Assembly: GCA_021737205.1 (NCBI GenBank)
Contig: JAIPEK010000159.1
Coordinates: 1 to 5,731 of the forward strand
DNA from: Desulfarculaceae bacterium
Lineage (GTDB): Bacteria > Desulfobacterota > Desulfobacteria > Desulfobacterales > Desulfobacteraceae
Direction of reading: 5' to 3'
Length of the DNA: 5,731 nucleotides
Shown here piece after piece: positions 1 to 5,716 of this stretch; the first letter of the stretch is position 1; each line of letters opens with the position of its first letter. Below the pieces are notes generated by a model, which saw nothing but the letters and a program-made list of their open reading frames with translations, searched no databases and was not told the DNA's origin. A program made the translations under genes and the position numbers.

Positions 1-33
1 CAAATCGATTCCAATTGTGATATTGTTTTCCAT
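1..33 (-). CDS. N-terminal fragment of an unidentified gene running off the left edge
   Basis: Reading the minus strand, an ATG at 33-31 opens a frame giving MENNITIGIDL before the window ends. A strong Shine-Dalgarno (AAGGAGGG, complement of 41-48) sits 7 nt upstream of the ATG, and a promoter with a perfect TATAAT lies further upstream, so a real start is well supported. Only 11 residues are visible. The IGIDL stretch resembles the first beta strand of actin/Hsp70/sugar-kinase-type ATPases (usually followed by a GT or GG pair), but the phosphate-binding residues lie outside the window, so this is only a hint and no function is assigned. Confidence 0.7.
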   Translation of the reverse strand, partial: MENNITIGIDL

Positions 34-40
34 GGCTGTT

Positions 41-48
41 CCCTCCTT
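41..48 (-). promoter_or_regulatory. Shine-Dalgarno of the leftward gene
   Basis: The minus strand reads AAGGAGGG, a near-perfect match to the anti-Shine-Dalgarno, 7 nt before the ATG at 33. It is the main evidence that the fragment at the left edge is a genuine gene start. Confidence 0.75.
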
Positions 49-92
49 AATCTTTGCAGCCCTTTGGGTGACTGCGTTAATAATTGAGCGTG

Positions 93-121
93 ATTATATC
101 ACAGCTCGTCGGAGGGATCAG
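93..121 (-). promoter_or_regulatory. Putative sigma-70 promoter of the leftward gene, overlapped by a palindrome
   Basis: On the minus strand a perfect -10 TATAAT (98 to 93) is preceded at 17-bp spacing by a weaker -35, CTGATC (121 to 116), which matches three of six consensus bases. The predicted transcript start near 86 leaves a leader of about 50 nt before the ATG at 33. The -10 lies inside the inverted repeat GTGAT-TAT-ATCAC (90-102), where a bound regulator would block polymerase. The leader could also form a small bulged hairpin (56-75: GCAG/CTGC and CCC/GGG arms around TTT). Promoter seen by pattern only; the operator role is inference. Confidence 0.5.
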
Positions 122-169
122 CCTTCTCATATTATCTTAATAACTTAACCACTCAGGGGGAAATTTCAA

Positions 170-496
170 ATGGAATACAGCATCATCATTACGACCACGG
201 ACAGTGAAGAAGAAGCCCGGTCGCTGTCCGCAAAACTTGTGGAGAGCAAACTTGCCGCATGTGTCCAGGTTTCTTCGATCACAAGCTTTTACACCTGGAA
301 AGGGGAAGTGCATAAGGACCCGGAGTACAAGCTTTTGATCAAGACAAGAAAAGACCTGTACCGGAAAGCGGAATCTTTTATCCGTGAGAATCATTCCTAC
401 GAAGTGCCCGAGATCATAGAAGTACCCATCCGGTCCGGTCTTGACGAATACCTCGGATGGATCGCCGAAGTCACGGAGGGATCCCATGGCGGATAA
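170..496 (+). CDS. cutA: CutA1 divalent-cation tolerance protein
   Basis: This is a 108-residue protein of the CutA1 family: small cytosolic trimers with a ferredoxin-like fold, related in shape to PII signalling proteins and linked in E. coli to tolerance of copper and other divalent metals. The exact biochemical role is still unsettled. The whole family pattern is visible: the N-terminal strand ending in TTT (8-10), the AAC segment (29-31), the SFYTWKGEV core (39-47), the LLIKT strand (55-59), the HSYEVPEI signature (75-82) and the closing YLGWI (94-98). Length is typical. The ATG at 170 is chosen because AGGGGG lies 9 nt upstream and the family motif begins almost at once. The stop overlaps the start of purN by 11 nt, so the two are probably translationally coupled. 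No convincing promoter is seen upstream on this strand. Confidence 0.96.
   Translation: MEYSIIITTTDSEEEARSLSAKLVESKLAACVQVSSITSFYTWKGEVHKDPEYKLLIKTRKDLYRKAESFIRENHSYEVPEIIEVPIRSGLDEYLGWIAEVTEGSHGG
475..480 (+). promoter_or_regulatory. Shine-Dalgarno deciding the purN start
   Basis: GGAGGG ends 5 nt before the ATG at 486, inside the 3' end of cutA. It favours 486 over the in-frame TTG at 441, which has no such site and would add 15 residues unlike anything in the family. Confidence 0.8.
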
Positions 497-1223
497 AATC
501 AGGGTGGGGGCCCTGATCTCCGGCGGCGGAACCAATCTCCAGGCGATCATAGATGCGTGCACCAATCGCACCATTGATGCCGATCTTGTATTCACCGGAT
601 CGGACAAACCGGAAGCAGGCGGACTTGAAAGGGCGCAAAAAGCGGGGATCGACACGTTCTTCGTGGATTACCGGCCGGTCATAAAACAGGCGAAAGAATC
701 ATTGGACCGGCTCGATATTCCCGGTGATTTCAATTTCGAAGAGATCCGGCAGAAACAGAAGCTGCTGGGCCCTGATACCCCTGCGGACCGGGTGAGAACC
801 TTCCTTGTCTCCCGGGCGGTTGCGGAAAGCCGGCTTCTGGATGCAATCCGGCCGTATCAGATCGACCTTCTGGTTCTGGCGGGATTCATGCGGACCCTTA
901 CCCCTTATTTTATCGACCGTTTCCATGAAGGGGAGAATACGCATCGCATCATGAATATTCACCCGGCGCTTCTTCCGTCGTTTCCCGGTACCGACGGGTA
1001 TGGAGACACGTACCGGTACGGGTGCAAAGTGGGCGGCTGTACTGTTCATTACATCGATTACGGAGAGGATACCGGCCCGATCATCGGCCAGAAAGCTTTT
1101 GAAATAAAGGATGGCGACACCCTCGAGGATGTGAAGAAAAGGGGGCTTGAGCTGGAGTGGCAGCTCTATCCGGAGTGCATCCGGAAGTTCGCCGAAACCG
1201 TGGGAAAGCGCAAAATCAGTTGA
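486..1223 (+). CDS. purN: Phosphoribosylglycinamide formyltransferase (PurN), long form
   Basis: PurN transfers a formyl group from 10-formyltetrahydrofolate to glycinamide ribonucleotide, the third step of purine synthesis, in the cytosol. From ATG 486 the protein has 245 residues. Visible landmarks are the substrate-binding loop SGGGTN (12-17), GLERA (46-50), the folate-site strand LAGFMRTLTP (131-140) and the active-site segment MNIHPALLPSFPG (156-168), with catalytic Asn157 and His159. Then come GCTVH (184-188) and GEDTGPII (193-200), whose Asp195 matches E. coli Asp144. Arg110 in SRAVAE aligns with the E. coli SREAYD arginine. Between the second Rossmann-type unit and that arginine there are about 42 more residues than in E. 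coli PurN (roughly 64-107, charged and partly helical). The core is intact, so activity is expected. It overlaps cutA by 11 nt and the facing gene by 8 nt. Confidence 0.93.
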   Translation: MADKIRVGALISGGGTNLQAIIDACTNRTIDADLVFTGSDKPEAGGLERAQKAGIDTFFVDYRPVIKQAKESLDRLDIPGDFNFEEIRQKQKLLGPDTPADRVRTFLVSRAVAESRLLDAIRPYQIDLLVLAGFMRTLTPYFIDRFHEGENTHRIMNIHPALLPSFPGTDGYGDTYRYGCKVGGCTVHYIDYGEDTGPIIGQKAFEIKDGDTLEDVKKRGLELEWQLYPECIRKFAETVGKRKIS

Positions 1224-2400
1224 TCACCCGCAGCATCAGGGGGACCGCGGTCATGGTTCCCACGGTGCTGCCGAGATTGGTGAAAATCACCACCAGAAGG
1301 ATCCGGATCACGTTGTTTTTCCAGAATCCTTTAATGGTCATGATATCCGTGGGGATGGATTCGAGATCCTTTACCTTGGGTTTCCTGGAAAATGCTTCCA
1401 CAAGTCCCGACACCCACCCGGCGGCGATCACGGGATTGAGCGACGTAAGCGGGGCCGCGGCAATGGAGGCAAGAATGGTCAGGGGGTGGGCCAGGGCCGC
1501 TATGGCGCCGAGCCCGCCAAAGACCGCATTTGCAAGAACCCAGGCCCAGATCATGTCGGTGCCGCCCCCTTTTCCTTCCAGCAGGAACCCTGCGGCAATG
1601 ATCACCACAATGGCCGCCGGAATGATCCACTTGAGGCTCTTCATAAGGTTTCCCCCGGGCGGGATCCGGTTCAGTTCTCCTTTGCCCGTGCGGCTGCCGC
1701 TGTTGATATAGCGTTTGATGCCGGGTACATGGCCGGCACCCACCACGGCGACGATCTTGTTTCCGGGGGCGTTTGCAATCTCGCCGGCAAGGTACATGTC
1801 CCGCTCGTCGATGAGCACCCGCTCCATGACAGGGTGGGATTTTTTCACGTCCGACAGCAGGGTTTTTAAAATATCCTCCTGCTTCATCTTTTCGATATCC
1901 TCTTCCGTGATATCGTCAGACCCGCCCAGGGAAAAGAGCAGCTGGAAGATGAATTTGACTTTTTCAAAAAAACCCATGCTCCGCCAGACACGGGCCAGTG
2001 TGGTCTGTATGTCCCGGTCCGCAGGCACTACGACAGCTTCGATCTTTTCCGCCGCCTCCACCGCGTTGAGCATTTCCTGGCCCGGCTGGATTTTGAACTT
2101 TTCCGCCATCTTTTTCTGGAAAGAGGCCAGGATCAGGTTCATCAGAAGGAGCAGGGACTTTTTCTCCTTGATGACCCGTACGATGTCCATGTTCCGCCAC
2201 CTGTCATTATCCCTGAGCGAGTGGAGCCTTGTGGGGCAAAGTTCCACACACACGGTGTCGGGAGCTTCTTTTTCAATAAATGTCTTGACGAACTCGGCGC
2301 TCTCCCTTGACACATGGGCCGTGCCCACAAGAAGTATCTCTTTTCCGTCTACACTGAGCCGGTTCACATTGTCCATATTCTGATCTTCGGTGCTGTCCAT
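1216..2400 (-). CDS. TraB/PrgY-family membrane protein
   Basis: This 394-residue protein belongs to the TraB/PrgY/Tiki/GumN superfamily. Enterococcal TraB and PrgY shut down sex-pheromone activity, and animal Tiki proteins are membrane metalloproteases. The bacterial chromosomal members are mostly of unknown function. The TraB domain spans about residues 15-235: GTAHVS (26-31, His29), VELCPTR (52-58, Glu53), PADRD (126-130), DERD (198-201) and GAGHVPG (221-227, His224). These are the conserved GxxH, Glu and second GxxH positions proposed to form the metal site, and all are present. The C-terminal third holds about four hydrophobic segments (near 255-273, 284-304, 307-332 and 364-388), so it is anchored in the inner membrane. 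No signal peptide is seen. ATG 2400 is preferred over the internal Met9, with a modest AAGG site about 12 nt upstream. There is no conjugation gene nearby; pheromone inhibition should not be assumed. Confidence 0.9.
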   Translation of the reverse strand: MDSTEDQNMDNVNRLSVDGKEILLVGTAHVSRESAEFVKTFIEKEAPDTVCVELCPTRLHSLRDNDRWRNMDIVRVIKEKKSLLLLMNLILASFQKKMAEKFKIQPGQEMLNAVEAAEKIEAVVVPADRDIQTTLARVWRSMGFFEKVKFIFQLLFSLGGSDDITEEDIEKMKQEDILKTLLSDVKKSHPVMERVLIDERDMYLAGEIANAPGNKIVAVVGAGHVPGIKRYINSGSRTGKGELNRIPPGGNLMKSLKWIIPAAIVVIIAAGFLLEGKGGGTDMIWAWVLANAVFGGLGAIAALAHPLTILASIAAAPLTSLNPVIAAGWVSGLVEAFSRKPKVKDLESIPTDIMTIKGFWKNNVIRILLVVIFTNLGSTVGTMTAVPLMLRVIN

Positions 2401-2444
2401 TGATAGTGTCGCCTTACCGTTTTCAGTTCAAAATAAAAAAAACG

Positions 2445-2453
2445 AGTATACCA
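2445..2453 (-). promoter_or_regulatory. Putative extended -10 promoter of the TraB-family gene
   Basis: The minus strand reads TGG-TATACT: a good -10 (TATACT, 2450 to 2445) preceded by the TGn extension at 2453-2451. The -35 region at 17-bp spacing (TGTTCC) is poor, as is common for extended -10 promoters. Predicted start near 2438, giving a leader of about 38 nt to the ATG at 2400. Confidence 0.5.
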
Positions 2454-2490
2454 TTTTTTGCCGGAAGGGAACATAAAATAATTCAAATTG

Positions 2491-2519
2491 TTGACCTTCT
2501 CTTTTTTCTCTGGTAACAA
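2491..2519 (+). promoter_or_regulatory. Putative promoter of the small protein-Gate protein-recN transcript
   Basis: TTGACC (2491-2496, five of six consensus bases) is followed at 17 bp by TAACAA (2514-2519), a weak -10 helped by a TGG extension (2511-2513). The predicted transcript start, near 2526, lies only about 2 nt before the ATG at 2528, so this promoter would give an almost leaderless message. That agrees with the lack of any Shine-Dalgarno before that ATG. A second AT-rich -10-like element (TAAAAT, 2474-2479) lacks a recognisable -35. Confidence 0.4.
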
Positions 2520-2527
2520 AGACTGTT

Positions 2528-2710
2528 ATGAAATCCGCTGATGAACAAATACTGAGAACAACAAAGGAGATCGTGGTCAAATTCATTGAAATGGGCCGCC
2601 TTTCCCCTTCCAACATCCACGAATCTTTCAGGGATATTTACGCAACTGTTCAGGAAAGCGTGAAACAGAACCGATCAGAGACCGTTCCTTCAGATGACGA
2701 CAAAAAATAA
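2528..2710 (+). CDS. Small 60-residue protein, MucR N-terminus-like pattern, function unknown
   Basis: A 60-residue soluble, mostly helical protein with a charged tail ending SDDDKK; no membrane segment, cysteine or zinc motif. Residues 10-43 carry the pattern TTKEIV...LSPSNI...FRDIYATV, which recalls the N-terminal helical part of MucR/Ros regulators (T-x-EIV, a central SP/VP, then an aliphatic-rich helix ending near VHxAL). The zinc finger that makes MucR bind DNA is absent. I recall similar short unannotated proteins in sulfate reducers; this is memory, not a search. ATG 2528 is the only standard start after the in-frame stop at 2492 that covers the pattern, but no Shine-Dalgarno precedes it. 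An AAGGAG at 2564-2569 sits too close to an in-frame GTG (2573) to suggest a later start. It overlaps the Gate protein gene by 17 nt, and its reading frame running into that gene supports its being real. Confidence 0.65.
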   Translation: MKSADEQILRTTKEIVVKFIEMGRLSPSNIHESFRDIYATVQESVKQNRSETVPSDDDKK

Positions 2711-3680
2711 CAAGGTTTTGTCAGGGATCAAAAGCGGATTCCAAAGCGGCGTTCGAAAAGGATGGAGCGGGCTTTTGTGGCTTTTGAAAATCCTTGTTCC
2801 GATTTCCTTTGCAACGGCGCTGCTTGTCCATTTCGGGATTATATACCGGCTCGACTTTATCCTGGCCCCGGTGATGAATTTTTTAATGCTCCCGTCGGAA
2901 GCCGCTCTTCCCATTATCATCGGATTTTTTACCGGGATTTACGGAGCGGTGGCTTCTCTGGCCGTACTTCCGCTGCCTGTGGAACAGATGACTCTCATCG
3001 CCGTCTTTCTTCTGAGCAGTCACAACATCATCCAGGAAAGCATCGTCCAGGGAAAATCAGGGCTGAACGTATTTGCCGCCGCCTTTTTCCGCATCTTCGT
3101 CTCCATCGTTACCACGTATGTGTGCGGCAAAATCATGGGGGCCACGGTCCCTGAGATGACAGGGACGGCCTCGGCTGCGCTTGCGCATACACAGCAGCCT
3201 TTTTCCGCTATGCTCCTGGAGTGGGGAGTGGACATCACCAAGCTTGCCGTCCAGATTTTCTGTATCATCATGCCGCTGATGATTGTTCTGGAGACGGCAA
3301 AGGAGTTCAACTTGATCCAGTACATCACCAAGCTTGCCTCTCCGATTCTATCGGTGATGGGCCTTTCCCGCAATACCGGAATGCTCTGGCTCACCGCCTG
3401 CATATTCGGGCTCTCTTACGGCGCCGCCGTGATCGTGGAAGAGACCAAAACCAACCATTTTACAAAAGAAGAACTGACAAAGCTTCATCTCTCCATCGGG
3501 CCGAACCACTCGATGATAGAAGATCCGGCCCTTTTTCTCCCGCTGGGAATACCGGTATTGTGGCTATGGATTCCAAGACTTGCGGCCGTCATCTGTATCG
3601 CACATACCTTCAATGCTCTCAGCATGCTCAGGAGGCTTCATGTTAAGCGAACTTGTCATAAAAAACTTTGCAATAATTGA
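2694..3680 (+). CDS. Nucleoside-recognition (Gate) domain membrane protein
   Basis: A 328-residue integral inner-membrane protein of the nucleoside-recognition/Gate type, the fold shared by spore maturation proteins SpmA/SpmB, CNT nucleoside transporters and the FeoB channel. Hydrophobic segments lie near 25-46, 53-66, 70-92, 97-110, 123-146, 182-202, 227-248 and 279-308. Two Gate units are visible: P59...FFTGIYGA (78-85) then SHNIIQE (109-115), and P217...FGLSYGA (238-244) then NHSMIED (271-277). These correspond in order and spacing, indicating an internal duplication. The substrate cannot be read from sequence; the name does not prove nucleoside transport. The ATG at 2694 has no Shine-Dalgarno and overlaps the small gene by 17 nt, so translation is probably coupled. 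The last 13 codons or so overlap recN (41 nt), and the basic, Cys-containing tail there is likely dispensable. Most other frames here are shadows. Confidence 0.88.
   Translation: MTTKNNKVLSGIKSGFQSGVRKGWSGLLWLLKILVPISFATALLVHFGIIYRLDFILAPVMNFLMLPSEAALPIIIGFFTGIYGAVASLAVLPLPVEQMTLIAVFLLSSHNIIQESIVQGKSGLNVFAAAFFRIFVSIVTTYVCGKIMGATVPEMTGTASAALAHTQQPFSAMLLEWGVDITKLAVQIFCIIMPLMIVLETAKEFNLIQYITKLASPILSVMGLSRNTGMLWLTACIFGLSYGAAVIVEETKTNHFTKEELTKLHLSIGPNHSMIEDPALFLPLGIPVLWLWIPRLAAVICIAHTFNALSMLRRLHVKRTCHKKLCNN
3232..3338 (+). repeat. Two exact 17-bp copies, 90 bp apart, inside the Gate protein gene
   Basis: ACATCACCAAGCTTGCC occurs at 3232-3248 and again at 3322-3338. The offset is 90 bp, exactly 30 codons, and both copies are read in the same frame as ITKLA (residues 181-185 and 211-215). 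The flanking residues differ, so only this short block is repeated. Confidence 0.85.
3630..3635 (+). promoter_or_regulatory. Shine-Dalgarno deciding the recN start
   Basis: A perfect AGGAGG stands 4 nt before the ATG at 3640, within the upstream gene. It selects 3640 over the in-frame start at 3580, which would prepend 20 residues before the usual RecN opening (M-L-x-x-L-x-I-K-N-F-A-I). Confidence 0.85.
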
Positions 3681-5346
3681 TGACCTCAGGATTTCTTTTG
3701 ATGACGGCCTTGCCGTTCTGACCGGGGAAACCGGAGCGGGCAAGTCCATCATCATCGAAGCGGTGAACCTGCTTCTGGGGTCCAGGGCATCCGCCGACCT
3801 GATCCGGGCCGGGAGTGAAACCGCCGAGCTTGAAGCCTGTTTCGAGATCAACCCGGAAACCGCCCAGGCTGCAATTATGGCCGAACAGGATCTCGATCCG
3901 TCCGAAGGGCTTATGATCCGGCGGGTCATCTCCACGAAAGGCAAGCACAAGATCTTCATCAACAGCAGACAGTCATCGATCCAGCTTCTTAAAAGGATTA
4001 CCAACGGCCTTGCAGGTATTTCCAGCCAGCACGCCCATCAGGGGCTGCTTCAGGAAGAAAACCATCTGGATATCCTGGACCGGTTCTGCGGCATTCTGGA
4101 CGAAAAAAAAGAGGTCGGGCGCATTTACAATGAACTTGTCCCCCTTGTCAAAGAACGAAGAAAGCTTCTGGAAGACCGCGACAACGCAAAAGAGGAGGCC
4201 GAACTTTTACGGTTCCAGATCGACGAGATCCGGGCCGCTGACATCAAGAAAGAAGAGGATACGATACTCGAGCAGGAGAGAGACCGGCTCAAAAATGCAG
4301 CAGGTATCTTTGAGACAGTTCAACAGGGAATCGGCGATCTCTACTCACAAGACGGGTCCGTGGTCGAACAGCTGGATACCTTCAACAGGAGTCTGGAGCG
4401 GTACGGCGAATTCGACCCGGCGCTTTCAGGGAAGTCGGAGAAACTGGCCGGTGTCATGTATGAAATCGAAGACCTTGTGGAAGATCTGCGTTCCTATCTG
4501 GGCGGTTTGACCCTTGATCCGGCAGCGCTCGAAGAAACCGAAGCCCGGCTCGATCTGATCCAGAGACTCAAGCGGAAATACGGGGGCAGCCTCGACAGCC
4601 TGTTTGCCGAGTATGAGAATATGAAACAGCAGTATGAGGCTGCATCCGGTCTTGACGAGAGGATCGGGGAGCTGGACCGTAAAATAGAGGATCTGAAACA
4701 GGCGTATACGAAACATGCACTGGCCATGTCGGAAAAACGGAAAAAAGGGGCGAAAGAACTATCCGGCCTTGTCAGGACAGAGCTTCATTCCCTGGAAATG
4801 GAACAGGCCGATTTCACCGTAAAGGTCAAGCAGAGCATGGCAGACACCGGAAAAGAGCCTTTTTCCGTGGATGGTCTGAAGGCCGGACCGTCCGGCATCG
4901 ACAGGGCCGCCTTCCTGATCAGCCCCAACCCGGGAGAGCCGGCAAAAGCCTTGAAAAAAATCGCTTCCGGCGGAGAGCTCTCCCGGATAGTTCTCGCCCT
5001 CAAGGTGATCCTGTCCCGGTCCCAGGCCCTTGAGACCCTGATTTTCGACGAAGTCGACGCCGGTATAGGAGGCGCCACATCCGAAAAAGTCGGGGCCAAA
5101 CTCAAAACACTGGCAACCGACAACCAGGTGATCTGCATCACCCATCTCGCCCAGATTGCCAAATACGGCGATAACCACTTTAAGATCGAAAAGCGCGTAT
5201 CCGGCCAAAGAACCTCCACGGCCATCACCCGCCTTGAAACCCAAGAGGAGCGCGTGGAGGAGCTTGCCCGGATGATCGGCGGCAGTCAAATCACCAGGGC
5301 CACCCGGGAGCATGCAGAAGAGATGCTCCAGAGCGCAGGTACGTAA
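3640..5346 (+). CDS. recN: DNA repair protein RecN
   Basis: RecN is an SMC-like ATPase that acts early in repair of DNA double-strand breaks, binding and tethering broken ends in the cytoplasm with RecA. The 568-residue product matches the usual 550-580. The N-terminal ABC half starts LVIKNFAIID (5-14) and holds Walker A GETGAGKS (29-36, Lys35) and the family segment SSQHAHQGLL (128-137). Charged, heptad-like coiled-coil arms cover roughly 155-225 and 325-390, with a less charged middle at their tip. The C-terminal half has the ABC signature ASGGELSR (442-449), Walker B TLIFDEVDAGIGG (466-478) and the switch histidine in ITHLAQ (His502). All catalytic residues are present. ATG 3640 is fixed by a perfect Shine-Dalgarno. 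The first 41 nt overlap the Gate protein gene, so transcription must come from upstream; no LexA-type box is recognised near 2401-2527 or just before 3640. No hairpin terminator follows the stop. Confidence 0.97.
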   Translation: MLSELVIKNFAIIDDLRISFDDGLAVLTGETGAGKSIIIEAVNLLLGSRASADLIRAGSETAELEACFEINPETAQAAIMAEQDLDPSEGLMIRRVISTKGKHKIFINSRQSSIQLLKRITNGLAGISSQHAHQGLLQEENHLDILDRFCGILDEKKEVGRIYNELVPLVKERRKLLEDRDNAKEEAELLRFQIDEIRAADIKKEEDTILEQERDRLKNAAGIFETVQQGIGDLYSQDGSVVEQLDTFNRSLERYGEFDPALSGKSEKLAGVMYEIEDLVEDLRSYLGGLTLDPAALEETEARLDLIQRLKRKYGGSLDSLFAEYENMKQQYEAASGLDERIGELDRKIEDLKQAYTKHALAMSEKRKKGAKELSGLVRTELHSLEMEQADFTVKVKQSMADTGKEPFSVDGLKAGPSGIDRAAFLISPNPGEPAKALKKIASGGELSRIVLALKVILSRSQALETLIFDEVDAGIGGATSEKVGAKLKTLATDNQVICITHLAQIAKYGDNHFKIEKRVSGQRTSTAITRLETQEERVEELARMIGGSQITRATREHAEEMLQSAGT

Positions 5347-5377
5347 ACAGCTATCCTTTTGCGGAATTGACCATTCA

Positions 5378-5406
5378 TTGATTTTACGGTTTATAAGGGT
5401 TATTAT
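5378..5406 (+). promoter_or_regulatory. Putative sigma-70 promoter of the UPF0175 gene
   Basis: TTGATT (5378-5383, four of six consensus bases) is separated by 17 bp from TATTAT (5401-5406, five of six). The surrounding 100 nt is much richer in A and T than the genes. The predicted start is near 5413, giving a leader of about 46 nt. A TTGACC at 5367-5372 could alternatively pair with TATAAG (5392-5397), but at a poor 19-bp spacing. Confidence 0.5.
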
Positions 5407-5448
5407 ATATTAAGAATTAGACTTAGGGATCCCATGATTTCCAAATAT

Positions 5449-5454
5449 GAGGTG
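5449..5454 (+). promoter_or_regulatory. Shine-Dalgarno deciding the UPF0175 gene start
   Basis: GAGGTG ends 4 nt before the ATG at 5459 (six nt from its GAGG core). The alternative in-frame ATG at 5447 has only a weak GGAT upstream, so 5459 is preferred. Confidence 0.65.
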
Positions 5455-5458
5455 TAAC

Positions 5459-5716
5459 ATGGCAGAATTGCTAAAAGAAATAAAAATCTCGATGCCCGTC
5501 GATATTTTACTTTCTGCAAATATTAATCAGGAAGATATGGTTCAGGAGATGCGGGAAACGCTGGCCTATAAATACTTTGAAAAAGGCAGGCTGTCAAGCG
5601 GTAAAGCAGCCAGGCTGGCCGGTGTAAGTCGGATCGCCTTTCTTTACAATGCCTACAGGTATAACGTTGACTGGTTGTCATATAGCGAGGACGATGTTCC
5701 CCGGGAACTTGAGTAA
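5459..5716 (+). CDS. UPF0175-family small protein (candidate antitoxin)
   Basis: From ATG 5459 the product has 85 residues. The N-terminal part (1-22) carries alternating hydrophobic residues (KEIKISMPVDILL), like the strand-rich start of the family. Residues 27-62 hold the family pattern: REtLAYKYFEKGRLSSGKAARLAGVSR, in which SSGKAARLAGVSR reads as a helix-turn-helix-like unit, followed by AFLYNAYRYNVDW. This fits UPF0175 (PF03683), small proteins often paired with PIN-domain or DUF3368 proteins and regarded as putative antitoxins. Here the stop codon TAATG overlaps the ATG of a following gene, supporting such a pair. It has its own AT-rich upstream region and is likely transcribed apart from recN. 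Start chosen by its Shine-Dalgarno; a start at 5447 would add four residues. The antitoxin role is inference. Confidence 0.82.
   Translation: MAELLKEIKISMPVDILLSANINQEDMVQEMRETLAYKYFEKGRLSSGKAARLAGVSRIAFLYNAYRYNVDWLSYSEDDVPRELE

Noticed and set aside
441..485. Upstream TTG start adding 15 residues to PurN
   Set aside because: No Shine-Dalgarno, lies inside cutA, and the family motif begins right after the ATG at 486, which has GGAGGG at good spacing.
1243..1252. GACCGCGGTC perfect palindrome just past purN
   Set aside because: No loop and no T tract; short palindromes of this kind are expected by chance in GC-rich coding sequence.
1300..1320. GATCCGGATC palindrome followed by a T run, a possible terminator for purN
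   Set aside because: The palindrome leaves no room for a loop beyond a three-pair stem, the T run is not adjacent, and it lies well inside the facing coding sequence.
1147..1869. Long plus-strand frames of 240 and 184 residues opposite the TraB-family gene
   Set aside because: Low-complexity, Gly/His/Arg-rich or Met/Ser-rich translations with no family pattern; they are shadows of a well-supported minus-strand gene.
2401..2527. LexA/SOS box upstream of the recN transcript
   Set aside because: No CTGT-N8-ACAG or GAAC-N4-GTTC type site is visible in the divergent region or just before recN.
2428..2616. Minus-strand 62-residue frame across the divergent region
   Set aside because: No Shine-Dalgarno, no recognisable pattern, and it covers the promoter region and the start of the small plus-strand gene.
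5426..5433. GGGATCCC palindrome upstream of the UPF0175 gene
   Set aside because: Eight bases only, not flanked by further symmetry and not placed over the promoter; chance is sufficient.
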